A stretch of 64,000 nucleotides of DNA, from the NCBI RefSeq assembly GCF_036421855.1, contig NZ_JAZGOK010000004.1, one strand, 5' to 3'. Within the stretch, counting starts at the first letter, position 1. Each line of letters opens with the position of its first letter. The DNA comes from Georgenia_B sunbinii (GTDB lineage Bacteria; Actinomycetota; Actinomycetes; Actinomycetales; Actinomycetaceae). This document shows positions 33,989 to 41,368 of this stretch, piece by piece. The notes under the pieces were generated by a model. The model was not told where the DNA came from. It worked only from the letters and a program-made list of their open reading frames with translations, and did not search any database. The position numbers were made by a program, and so were the translations under genes.

Positions 33989-34516
33989 TTATTCCTCTCG
34001 CGCCCGTGGCCAGAGCCACCAGGTGACGCACCCGGCCACGACGACCGCCGTCGCGCCGAGCGCGTAGGGGTGCTGAAGCTTGGCGACGATCCGGCCGAGC
34101 TCCGGCACCGACCACATCATCTGCCGGACCGTTTCGACCTGGTACGTCTCGGCGTCCGGGGCCGGGTTGGCGTCACCCTGCAGGGTGAGCGTCGCCGGCG
34201 TGGTGGCCTCGATGCCGACGACTCGGTGCGTCACTGGCAGGCGGCCGGTGCGGTCAACCGTGACGACGTCGCCGACCGCGATCTCGTCGGTCGGCACCTC
34301 ACGGACCACCGCGAGGCTGCCGGTCGGGATCGTCGGTTGCATCGAACCGGTGCGGAACATGATCAGGGTGATGCCGCCCGCCCAGGCCAGCGCCACGAGC
34401 AGGAGGCAGGCCGCCCCGGCGACCGCCGCCAGTGTGAGGAGGCGGTCGCCGAGGGTCGGTCTGGCCGGCCGCACCGACGTGCGGTGACGCCGCTGGCCGG
34501 GTGCGGCGGCAGTCAT
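33989..34516 (-). CDS. sipW: SipW-type (ER-type) signal peptidase I
   Basis: A 175-residue membrane signal peptidase. The nucleophile is Ser58 in FRTGSMQPTIP; where ordinary bacterial enzymes have Lys, this one has His97 in LPVTHRVVG, the mark of the SipW/ER subclass. Two membrane segments flank the catalytic part (about 24-50 and 148-170). In Bacillus SipW processes TasA and TapA of the biofilm matrix. ATG 34516 lies five bases after the stop of the TasA-like gene, and two likely substrates are encoded in the same operon. Confidence 0.9.
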   Translation of the reverse strand: MTAAAPGQRRHRTSVRPARPTLGDRLLTLAAVAGAACLLLVALAWAGGITLIMFRTGSMQPTIPTGSLAVVREVPTDEIAVGDVVTVDRTGRLPVTHRVVGIEATTPATLTLQGDANPAPDAETYQVETVRQMMWSVPELGRIVAKLQHPYALGATAVVVAGCVTWWLWPRAREE

Positions 34517-34521
34517 CGCGC

Positions 34522-35157
34522 TCAGGCGTTGTCGACCGACTCGGCGGCGAGGCGCCACAGGGCGGTCGTGGTCAGACCCTGCAGGTCGGGGCTGTCGGCA
34601 CTCTCGGGGAGGGTGACGGCAAAGCACAGGTTCGACGGGTCGGCACCCTCAGCGCCGAGGCTGATGGCCCCGGTCTCTGAGCCAGTGGCGAGGCCGGCGT
34701 TCGTCACCAGCGCCGTGCCGGCGGCGTCGGCGTCGCAGGTGGCGTCCGCGGCAAGCTCGGTGACCGTGTAGGTGAGCGCGTCGAACAGGCCCCCGGTGCC
34801 CGCGTCGTCAGCCGACGCGGGCTCGAGGGTCACAGTGCCCGCCACGGAGGTCTCGTCGGTCTGGAGGTCGAGCGGTGCGTAGACGGTGTCACCGGGCTGC
34901 AGAGCGTCGGCGAAGTCGACGGTGAACGCGAGGGTGCTGGCGTCTGCCCCGGCGTCCTGGTCGGCCTCGACCCAGCCGGCCTCCTCGGTGGTCTGCACCT
35001 GGATGTTGAACTCGCTGGTCCCGAACTGGGCGTCGACGTACGCCTGGTCGGTCCAGGAGGCCAGCGTGACCGCGGCACCGATGCCGAGTACCAGTCCTCC
35101 GGCGAGAGCGGCCTTGACCTTCTTGGAGCGGGCCGTGGTTGCCGTGGTCGTGCTCAT
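34522..35157 (-). CDS. TasA-like protein with SipW-dependent signal
   Basis: A 211-residue secreted protein. The leader is MSTTTATTARSKKVKAALAG, a hydrophobic segment, then TLASWTDQAYVDAQF, the SipW-dependent signal arrangement in which the mature chain begins right after the hydrophobic core. The rest is Ala/Asp/Thr-rich, beta-rich, with two cysteines (TCDADAA and NLCFAV). TasA homologues form extracellular fibres in Bacillus; that role is inferred. GGGGGAC precedes ATG 35157. First gene of the four-gene surface operon. Confidence 0.82.
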   Translation of the reverse strand: MSTTTATTARSKKVKAALAGGLVLGIGAAVTLASWTDQAYVDAQFGTSEFNIQVQTTEEAGWVEADQDAGADASTLAFTVDFADALQPGDTVYAPLDLQTDETSVAGTVTLEPASADDAGTGGLFDALTYTVTELAADATCDADAAGTALVTNAGLATGSETGAISLGAEGADPSNLCFAVTLPESADSPDLQGLTTTALWRLAAESVDNA

Positions 35158-35308
35158 GTCGTCCCCCAGTAGCAAGTGATCGATCGAACGTTGTCGATTC
35201 AATTGTCGCATCAACTGTTGGCAGAAGGTAGGGGTCGGAGGGGTGACGACCAACACCTGACGACCAACACCTGACGACGTGGCCTCTCGGATGAGGGACG
35301 ATGGCCCT

Positions 35309-35668
35309 ATGGTGGAGATGTCCCGTGAGGAGTTCGAGGATGCGGTCAGCGACGGGCTGGACCTCGTGCCCACCGAGCTCACCGACAAGATGGACAACGT
35401 CGTCGTCCTCGTTGAGGACGAGCCGCCTGCCGACGCGGGCGATCCTGACCTTCTCGGCCTCTACGAGGGCACCCCCCTGACCGAGCGTGACTCCTGGTGG
35501 GCGGCCGGCTCGCTGCCCGACCGCATCACGATCTTCCGCGGGCCCACGCTGCGGATGTGCGAGGACCGGGAGGAGGTCGTCGACGAGGTCGCGGTGACCG
35601 TCATCCACGAGATCGCCCACCACTTCGGCATCGACGACGAGCGGCTGCACGAGCTCGGCTGGGCGTAG
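35309..35668 (+). CDS. zincin-like metallopeptidase (DUF1025/zincin_1)
   Basis: A 119-residue protein with HEIAHHFGIDD, the HExxH zinc-protease motif plus the downstream Asp of the family. The N-terminus MVEMSREEFEDAVSDGLDLVP and MDNVVVLVEDEP are typical of this small actinobacterial group. No signal peptide or membrane segment, so it is cytoplasmic; substrate unknown. ATG 35309 matches family starts and has GAGG twelve bases upstream; ATG 35291 would add six residues. Confidence 0.87.
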   Translation: MVEMSREEFEDAVSDGLDLVPTELTDKMDNVVVLVEDEPPADAGDPDLLGLYEGTPLTERDSWWAAGSLPDRITIFRGPTLRMCEDREEVVDEVAVTVIHEIAHHFGIDDERLHELGWA

Positions 35669-35715
35669 AGCGCGGGACGCGCCGGCGCGAGCCTTGCGAG
35701 GCCGGCACCTCCTCG

Positions 35716-35757
35716 ATGTCAATGACTCTTGACATAAATGTCAAGGATTCCTAACAT
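35716..35757 (+). promoter_or_regulatory. strong leaderless promoter with three operator half-sites
   Basis: TTGACA (35729-35734), 17-base spacer, TAACAT (35752-35757), then seven bases to the GTG start at 35765. Half-sites ATGTCAA (35716-35722), TTGACAT (35729-35735) and ATGTCAA (35738-35744) form two inverted repeats that share the middle one, TTGACAT-AA-ATGTCAA being a perfect 16-base palindrome over the -35. Most likely bound by the XRE protein encoded directly downstream. Confidence 0.75.
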
Positions 35758-35764
35758 TGCCCTC

Positions 35765-36004
35765 GTGAGTTCCCGACAGGTGTCAAACGCGACGCATCCC
35801 GTGCGGCTGTGCCGGCGCGAGCGGCGGCTGACGCAGGCCGAGCTCGCGCAGGCGGTGGGCGTCAGCCGGCAGACGGTGATCGCCGTGGAGCGGGGCGACT
35901 ATGCACCGTCGGTGTACCTCGCGCTGCGCATCGCCAAGGTGCTCGGCGCCACCGTGGAGGACCTCTTCGCCGAGGCCGACGAATCTCAGGAGGCAGGACG
36001 ATGA
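35765..36004 (+). CDS. XRE-family regulator, probably autoregulatory
   Basis: A 79-residue protein, essentially one Cro/CI-type helix-turn-helix: RRLTQAELAQAVGVSRQTVIAVERG followed by PSVYLALRIAKVLG and VEDLF. This compact class often regulates neighbouring membrane proteins. GTG 35765 is preferred because it sits at the predicted transcription start of a good promoter; GTG 35780 is an alternative. The stop overlaps the next gene's ATG (ATGA), so both are made from one mRNA. Confidence 0.85.
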   Translation: MSSRQVSNATHPVRLCRRERRLTQAELAQAVGVSRQTVIAVERGDYAPSVYLALRIAKVLGATVEDLFAEADESQEAGR

Positions 36005-36570
36005 ATCCCAAGTATGGACGACGGGCCACCCGCGCGGCCGGCCGGTTCATGGACCTGGACGGCCCCGCTTACGGCGACGAGCGTGAGAAGGCGGTGTTCA
36101 CCGAGGCGGCGACCTTCGGCTTCACGCTCGGCATCTACGCGAACCTCGTCGTCGCTCTCGTCTCGGCGGTGCTGGGGTCGCTCGTAGTCCCGACCGTCGT
36201 CCTTGCGCTCCTGGCGGTCCCCACCTGGGCCGCGCTCTGGTATGCGCGACGTCATGACGTCGAGGTCGACGAGATCGCGGACCGGGCGGGGCTCAAGGAT
36301 CAGGTCACGACGTTCGCGGTGGTCTTCGGCGGGTTGATCGTCACCGTCGGGGCCATGGCGTTCACGGTCTTCACCGGCCACGGCCTGGTCCGGTTGCCGT
36401 CGCTCGACGTCGTCGGGCCCGATGCCACCGGGTTCATGGCAAGCCTGGTCGAAGGTGCTGTCATCGGTGGCCTGGGGGGCAGCGTCGTGTGCCTCGTCGT
36501 GCTGCTCGTCTCCGCGAGGAAGCGCACGCGCCGGGCCACCGCCGGCTCCGGTGCCGACGACGAGGACTGA
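36001..36570 (+). CDS. membrane protein paired with the XRE regulator (paralogue 1)
   Basis: A 189-residue protein with four probable membrane segments in two pairs (about 40-78 and 102-125, 148-170) and a short acidic tail. No family was assigned with certainty; such proteins downstream of small XRE regulators resemble DUF2178-type predicted membrane proteins. It is clearly homologous to the next gene: GDEREKAVFTEA against GDEREQAVLLEA, and FTGHGLVRLPSLDVVG against YSGHGLLPDIQVVG. Start overlaps the XRE stop. Confidence 0.75.
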   Translation: MNPKYGRRATRAAGRFMDLDGPAYGDEREKAVFTEAATFGFTLGIYANLVVALVSAVLGSLVVPTVVLALLAVPTWAALWYARRHDVEVDEIADRAGLKDQVTTFAVVFGGLIVTVGAMAFTVFTGHGLVRLPSLDVVGPDATGFMASLVEGAVIGGLGGSVVCLVVLLVSARKRTRRATAGSGADDED

Positions 36571-36620
36571 GAGGACGAGGATGTCAGGCGACCGTGAGGA
36601 CGAGGATGTCAGGCGACCGT
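36571..36620 (+). repeat. 25-base tandem duplication over a translation start
   Basis: The 25-base unit GAGGACGAGGATGTCAGGCG plus ACCGT occurs twice back to back (36571-36595 and 36596-36620), and the first ten bases begin a third copy. Each unit carries GAGG-type ribosome sequence and an ATG. The first ATG (36581) opens a 13-codon frame MSGDREDEDVRRP; the second (36606) opens the long gene. Confidence 0.95.
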
Positions 36621-37178
36621 GAGGACGAAGCCGTGGGGTGGGAGTGGAGCGCCACGGCCAAGCCACCGCCGCCCGTGCGCCTGCCCGGGGACGAGCGCGA
36701 GCAGGCGGTGCTCCTGGAGGCGACAGCGCGCGGCAACCGCGTGCTGCTCGACGCGATGCTGTGCCTGGCCATCGTCGCGGCGTGGTTGGGCGGCTGGCTG
36801 GTGCCCGCTGCGCTGCTCGCGATCATCTCGATCGCCGGCCGGGTGATCGAGGACTATGCGCAGTCGAACGACGTCGACTATCGCCGGCTGAGCGAGCAGC
36901 CTCGGCCAGAGACCCGGTCTGTGCGCCGCGTGCTCCGGTTCTTCGCCGTGGTGCTCGTGCTGGCGGGGATGTCCTACACCGGGTACTCGGGCCACGGCCT
37001 GCTGCCTGACATCCAGGTCGTCGGTACCGGCCCGGAGGCATCGTCATTGGTCCGTAGCGCTGCCGGGGGCCTGCCGTTGGGGGCTGGCGCCTGGATCATC
37101 GGGATGGAGGTGGTGATGGCCATCAAGCGCCGCCGCCGCTCGCGGTCGAGGCCGGACGACGGCGGTCGCGACACCTGA
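36606..37178 (+). CDS. membrane protein (paralogue 2)
   Basis: A 190-residue protein with four probable membrane segments and a basic tail (KRRRRSRSRPDDG). It is a paralogue of the previous gene along most of its length. The start ATG 36606 lies in the second copy of a 25-base tandem duplication; the first copy opens only a 13-residue frame ending at 36622, so translation may reinitiate. It begins 36 bases after the previous stop and is probably the last gene of the XRE operon. Function unknown. Confidence 0.75.
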   Translation: MSGDREDEAVGWEWSATAKPPPPVRLPGDEREQAVLLEATARGNRVLLDAMLCLAIVAAWLGGWLVPAALLAIISIAGRVIEDYAQSNDVDYRRLSEQPRPETRSVRRVLRFFAVVLVLAGMSYTGYSGHGLLPDIQVVGTGPEASSLVRSAAGGLPLGAGAWIIGMEVVMAIKRRRRSRSRPDDGGRDT

Positions 37179-37238
37179 TCTGTGCGCGAGCCGATCGCCA
37201 CACGGGTTGATCGCCACGCGGGCCTGCATCCCTCGGTC

Positions 37239-38102
37239 TCAGCCGGGCTGCTCGTCGGGAATCTCGCCGCTGGGGCGGTCGTCGCCCGAGCTCATCACCG
37301 TCCCTGAGCTGACGTCGACGCTCACCGGGCCGTGCTTGCCGCGCCCCTCGAAACTCGGCAGGACGGTGTCGCCCGCGTCGTCGTACGGCGAGGTGAGCAG
37401 CGTGGCGGTGGCCCAGCCGCGGGTGAGGAGATCGTGGTCCGAGCCGGGCTCGTCGCGAGCGGTGACGCTCGAGTAGGTGAGTGAGACGTAGCCCTGGCCC
37501 TTCTCCTTCACCCGGGCTTGGACCGCACCGAAGCTCGCCAGGTGCGCAGCCCGGAGTCCGCGAAGCTGATCCGCCGGGACGTCGGGCACGTTGACGTTGA
37601 GGACACGCTCGTCGTCGTCGGGCTGCTCGACGAGCCACTCGAAGGCGGTAGCGGTGACGAGCTTGGCGGTGGCCCAGTGCTGCGGGTTCGCCGCAGCGAT
37701 GGACACGGCCATCGCGCCGATGCCCTGGGTGGCTGCCGACAGTGCCGCCCCGACCGTGCCGGAGTGGAGCGTTGCCCGCCCGGTGTTGGCACCGAGGTTG
37801 ACCCCGGAGAGCACGAGGTCGGGCCGCCGCCCGAACGCGCCGTAGGCGGCGAGGAAGGTGATGAGCGCGGGGGCGGCCTTGACGCCGACGGCGGTGGCGG
37901 CCGCGGGCAGGCCCGGCGGTCGTTCGTCGACCAGCGCGAGCCGCCCATCGACCTCCTGGGAGGTCAGCGCTGCACTGGCGCCCGAGTACTGCCGGTGGGG
38001 TGCGACCACGGCGACCTCGTGGCCGGCCTCCAGCGCGACCTCGGCCAGCACGGTCAGTCCGGCGGACGCGATGCCGTCGTCGTTCGTGATGAGCACCCGC
38101 AT
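37239..38102 (-). CDS. surE: SurE 5'/3'-nucleotidase
   Basis: A 287-residue metal-dependent phosphatase acting on nucleoside monophosphates, a survival protein in E. coli. The family N-terminus MRVLITNDDGIASAGL holds the metal-binding Asp pair; GVNLGANTG and the YSGASAA loop complete the site. ATG 38102 lies one base after the stop of the PfkB gene, so the two are co-transcribed. The C-terminus has about 20 residues beyond the domain. Confidence 0.9.
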   Translation of the reverse strand: MRVLITNDDGIASAGLTVLAEVALEAGHEVAVVAPHRQYSGASAALTSQEVDGRLALVDERPPGLPAAATAVGVKAAPALITFLAAYGAFGRRPDLVLSGVNLGANTGRATLHSGTVGAALSAATQGIGAMAVSIAAANPQHWATAKLVTATAFEWLVEQPDDDERVLNVNVPDVPADQLRGLRAAHLASFGAVQARVKEKGQGYVSLTYSSVTARDEPGSDHDLLTRGWATATLLTSPYDDAGDTVLPSFEGRGKHGPVSVDVSSGTVMSSGDDRPSGEIPDEQPG

Positions 38103-38103
38103 C

Positions 38104-39108
38104 TCACACCTCCTGCTTCGTGCCGGCTGCCGTTGGTGGGGTGGTTGCTGCGGCGCGGTCCTCGTTGCTGAGCTCCGTGACGGTGATCTGGTCTGCGAAG
38201 CGTTCGATCTGCTCGCGCCGCCCCGTGCCCAGACCGCGGCGCGTGACGTTGAGCGCACCGGCGGCCGCGCCGAGCCGGGCGGCGTCGGCGACGCTCGAAC
38301 CGCGCGCCAGCGCGACCGCGACGCCAGCCGTGAGCGAGTCCCCGGCGCCGCGGTGGTCCAGCGGCGTCACCACCGGGCCTCGCAGGATGTGGGTGGCGCC
38401 CTCGGTGATGACGAGGGTGGGCTCCCCGGCACGGGAGATGATCGCCGCGCCGACGCTGCCGGACACCAGCCGGTTGCCGGCCGCCTCGAGCGCGGCGAGG
38501 GAGTCGTCGTCGGCCAGGCCGCTGGCCTGGATCTCCTCGTGGCTCATCTTCAGCACGGCCGGCCCCTCCGCCGCGGCGGCGAGGGCCGCCTCGCCCGACA
38601 GGTCGGCAACGATCAACTTGCCGGCACTGCGCACGTCGCGCACGATCCGTGAGAAGAAGCTCGCCGGGAGGACATCCGCGGGCTCCGCGCCGGTGATGAC
38701 GACGACGTCGCTCTCCAGCGCCTCGACGAGCACCGTGCCGTAGAGGTCGTCGAGCTCGTGCCGGCTGAGCGGGCGCGGGGTCATGTAGGCGAGTGTCGCT
38801 CGGTCCCCGCCACGCTGGTCGTGGATGTAGGCGCCGTTGCCCGCGTTGTACGGCACCGACCGGACGGTGAACTGCTCCGAGGCCAGCATCGGCAGCAGGA
38901 CAGTGCCGACCTCGCCGCCGAACGGGCCGCAGATCGTCACCTCGGCGCCGAGGGACTGCGCCATCCGGGCCACCCACAGCCCCTGCCCGCCGGGGTGGAG
39001 GTGGACCTCCGCGTCGGCGTCGCTGCCCTCGACCTCGACCATGAGGAGCGGCGTGGGGCCGAGCACACACAGGCGGGGCCGGGACGGCGCGGAGGCTGGC
39101 GTTGCCAT
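38104..39108 (-). CDS. PfkB-family carbohydrate/nucleoside kinase
   Basis: A 334-residue ribokinase-like enzyme. The C-terminal signature DHRGAGDSLTAGVAVAL contains the catalytic Asp and anion hole; the N-terminal GGQGLWVARMAQSLGAEV resembles the first PfkB signature. Some members phosphorylate sugars, others nucleosides; the substrate here is not readable, but the link with surE suggests nucleoside or nucleotide metabolism. ATG 39108 begins just after a short gap to the divergent acetyltransferase gene. Confidence 0.85.
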   Translation of the reverse strand: MATPASAPSRPRLCVLGPTPLLMVEVEGSDADAEVHLHPGGQGLWVARMAQSLGAEVTICGPFGGEVGTVLLPMLASEQFTVRSVPYNAGNGAYIHDQRGGDRATLAYMTPRPLSRHELDDLYGTVLVEALESDVVVITGAEPADVLPASFFSRIVRDVRSAGKLIVADLSGEAALAAAAEGPAVLKMSHEEIQASGLADDDSLAALEAAGNRLVSGSVGAAIISRAGEPTLVITEGATHILRGPVVTPLDHRGAGDSLTAGVAVALARGSSVADAARLGAAAGALNVTRRGLGTGRREQIERFADQITVTELSNEDRAAATTPPTAAGTKQEV

Positions 39109-39165
39109 GCTCGGGAGCCTACGGCCGTGGAGGACAACGCGCAGCATCAGGTGCACACTTGAGCG

Positions 39166-39720
39166 ATGGACGAAGCCAACGGCGTCGCAGCCGCCGACCG
39201 GCGCCGGCCGTCGCCCGCTCCGCCGGTGCGGATCCTCGAGGGGCAGTCGGGCAGCGAGGCTGCTGCCCGCGCGATGCGCGCCTACCTCGACGAGCTTGCC
39301 GACCGGCTGGAGTCCGCGGACGACCCGGAGCTCTCCCACGCCGCCGACCCGCTGGACGTCACGCCGCCCCGTGGCGACTTCATCCTCGCGCTCGAGGTGG
39401 CGACCGCCGAGCTGGCCGGGTTCGGGGCCGTCCACGTGCTCGCGCCCGGCGTCGTCGAGATCAAGCGGATGTGGCTGCGGCCCGACGTCCGCGGCCGTGG
39501 CCTCGGCAAGTTCCTGCTGAAGCAGCTGGAGAACCGTGCCCGGGCGCTGGGCGGGCACCGGGTGATCCTCGCCGTCAACGAGTCCCTCGTCGAGGCCCTC
39601 GGGCTCTACGTCGCGGCGGGCTACGAGCCGGTCGAGGCCTTCGAGGACAACCCCTACACGACCCACTTCTTCGGCAAGCAGCTCGTCTCGCAGAGAAAAG
39701 ATGACGAAAGCGGTCGGTAA
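39166..39720 (+). CDS. GNAT-family N-acetyltransferase
   Basis: A 184-residue acetyltransferase. The acetyl-CoA loop is RPDVRGRGLGKFLL; the strand before it, GVVEIKRMWL, and the C-terminal LGLYVAAGYEPVEAF complete the fold. The N-terminal 25 residues are disordered. Substrate unknown. It ends 16 bases before msrB and may be transcribed with it. Confidence 0.85.
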   Translation: MDEANGVAAADRRRPSPAPPVRILEGQSGSEAAARAMRAYLDELADRLESADDPELSHAADPLDVTPPRGDFILALEVATAELAGFGAVHVLAPGVVEIKRMWLRPDVRGRGLGKFLLKQLENRARALGGHRVILAVNESLVEALGLYVAAGYEPVEAFEDNPYTTHFFGKQLVSQRKDDESGR

Positions 39721-39736
39721 GGCGCACTATGGATCC

Positions 39737-40162
39737 ATGACTGCGAACCAGCAGCCGATCGACCTCGGTCGCCCGGCAGCGTTGAGTGAGGACGAGTGGC
39801 GGGAGCGGTTGTCTCCTAAGGAATATCACGTGCTGCGGGAGGCCGGGACGGAACGCCCGGGAACCGGGGAGTTGCTGCACGAGGACCGCGAAGGCGTCTA
39901 CCGGTGCCGCGGCTGCGGTGCCGAGCTGTTCCGCTCCAGCACCAAGTTCGACGCCCACTGCGGGTGGCCGAGCTTCTTCGCGCCGGAGAACTCCGACGCC
40001 GTGACGCTCATCGACGACCGGAGCCTGGGGATGGTCCGGACCGAGGTGCGCTGCGCCCGCTGCGACTCCCACCTCGGTCACGTCTTCCCCGACGCACCGC
40101 AGACCCCGACCGGCGACCGCTACTGCATGAACTCGGTCGCGCTCACCTTCGAGACCGGCTGA
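39737..40162 (+). CDS. msrB: peptide methionine-(R)-S-oxide reductase MsrB
   Basis: A 141-residue repair enzyme that reduces methionine-R-sulfoxide in proteins. Zinc is held by Cys57/Cys60 and Cys106/Cys109; the catalytic Cys130 lies in RYCMNS; HCGWPSF and SHLGHVFPD are family blocks. ATG 39737 is chosen to match the usual length; an in-frame ATG at 39701 overlaps the previous gene. Reducing power probably comes from thioredoxin or mycothiol-dependent systems. Confidence 0.94.
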   Translation: MTANQQPIDLGRPAALSEDEWRERLSPKEYHVLREAGTERPGTGELLHEDREGVYRCRGCGAELFRSSTKFDAHCGWPSFFAPENSDAVTLIDDRSLGMVRTEVRCARCDSHLGHVFPDAPQTPTGDRYCMNSVALTFETG

Positions 40163-40172
40163 GCGCACCCCC

Positions 40173-40976
40173 GTGCGGGTGGTCACCGCCAACCTCCAGC
40201 ACGGGCACCCCGTGGCCGGTGGTGCAGACTCGCACGGGCCGCTGGCGGCGGCGCTCGCACCGCTCGACGGCGACGTCGTCGCGCTGCAGGAGGTCGACGT
40301 CGGTCAGTCCCGTAGCGGCCGGATCGACCAGGCCGCGGTCGCCGCTGGTGCGCTCGGCACGCGGTGGTGGCGGTTCGCCGCCGAGTTCGCCGGGCAGGAG
40401 CGCGGCGTCCGACGGCGGGCAGTGCCCTCGCACGTCCCGGGGCGTCCCGGGTACGGCGTCGCGCTGCTGAGCCGGTGGCCGGTGGTGTCGTGGCACGTGC
40501 GTCCCCTGCGCCCGGGACCCACCCGGTGGCCCGCGTTGCGCGCGGCCGGCTGGCAGCAGCACCTGCGCTACCCGCGGCTCGACCCGCCACGGACCGTGCT
40601 CGCCGCCGTCGTCGACGGCCCCGCGGGAAGGGTGACGGTAGCGTGCACCCACCTGAGCGTCGACCGGCCCACTGCCCGCCGCCAGCTCGCCGAGGCGGCG
40701 TGGGCGCTGCGCACCCTGCCGGGGCCGCACCTGCTCGTCGGTGACCTCAACCTCGAGGCCGACGACGTCGCCGCCGTCACCGGGATGACACCGCTGGCGC
40801 GGGTCGACACCTTCACCGCGGCACGGCCGCGCCGGCAGCTCGACCACGTCCTCAGCAGTCCGGGCCTGTGCGCGTCGGGGCCGCCGGTGACGACGCGGCT
40901 GGCGATCTCCGACCACCTCGCGCTCGCCGTCGACGTCGTCGGTCAGGAGTCGCACGGCGGCCCGCGCCGTCGGTGA
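40173..40976 (+). CDS. endonuclease/exonuclease/phosphatase-family protein
   Basis: A 267-residue soluble hydrolase of the EEP superfamily. The N-terminus RVVTANLQHG, the metal Glu in VALQEVD, THLSVDRP, VGDLNLEADD and the final ISDHLALAVD contain the expected catalytic residues. It lacks a signal peptide, so it is probably cytoplasmic; substrates range from DNA to phospholipids in this superfamily. GTG 40173 starts 11 bases after msrB. The stop lies in the loop of a strong hairpin. Confidence 0.8.
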   Translation: MRVVTANLQHGHPVAGGADSHGPLAAALAPLDGDVVALQEVDVGQSRSGRIDQAAVAAGALGTRWWRFAAEFAGQERGVRRRAVPSHVPGRPGYGVALLSRWPVVSWHVRPLRPGPTRWPALRAAGWQQHLRYPRLDPPRTVLAAVVDGPAGRVTVACTHLSVDRPTARRQLAEAAWALRTLPGPHLLVGDLNLEADDVAAVTGMTPLARVDTFTAARPRRQLDHVLSSPGLCASGPPVTTRLAISDHLALAVDVVGQESHGGPRRR

Positions 40977-40988
40977 CAGCGCGGGCCG
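40958..40988 (+). terminator. hairpin terminator overlapping a stop codon
   Basis: CGGCCCGCGC (40958-40967) pairs perfectly with GCGCGGGCCG (40979-40988); the 11-base loop contains the TGA stop of the EEP gene. Confidence 0.7.
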
Positions 40989-41002
40989 GTGCGTACGTGG
41001 CG

Positions 41003-41275
41003 TTACCGGCGGTTGGTGGTCTTCCGGCCGGTGATGCCCAGGTAGATGCTGATGAGGATGACCGCCATGACGATCGAGATGACCCAGCGGAGCCAGTCGA
41101 TGCCGCCGGTGTCGTCGACCCCGAGCAGGCCGGCGATCCAGTAGCCGAGGGCGGCGCCGCCGGCACCGAGGATGATCGTCCAGAGAATGCCGAGGTTCTG
41201 GTCGCCCTTCATGAACAACCGTGCCAGGGCACCGATGACGGCGCCGAAGATGATGAGACCGATGAGCGTGCCCAT
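41003..41275 (-). CDS. GlsB/YeaQ/YmgE-family membrane protein
   Basis: A 90-residue protein with three membrane segments. The opening MGTLIGLIIFGAVIGALARL with a positively charged turn and GILWTIILGAGGAALGYWIAG is the transglycosylase-associated (YeaQ/GlsB) signature, which in Enterococcus anchors a stress protein. ATG 41275 fits the family start; GGACTC-type sequence upstream gives only a weak ribosome site. It is convergent with the EEP gene. Confidence 0.9.
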   Translation of the reverse strand: MGTLIGLIIFGAVIGALARLFMKGDQNLGILWTIILGAGGAALGYWIAGLLGVDDTGGIDWLRWVISIVMAVILISIYLGITGRKTTNRR

Positions 41276-41368
41276 GGTGAGTCCTCTCGTCAATGGCACC
41301 GGGCGGTGCCGGGGAAGTAACGGACCGCATCGTGGCACGGCCGCCACCCGGCCGCACCCGGAAGCGGC

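Noticed and set aside
35244..35280. Short direct repeat of TGACGACCAACACC (two copies).
   Set aside because: Only two 14-base copies in an intergenic stretch, with no sign of function.
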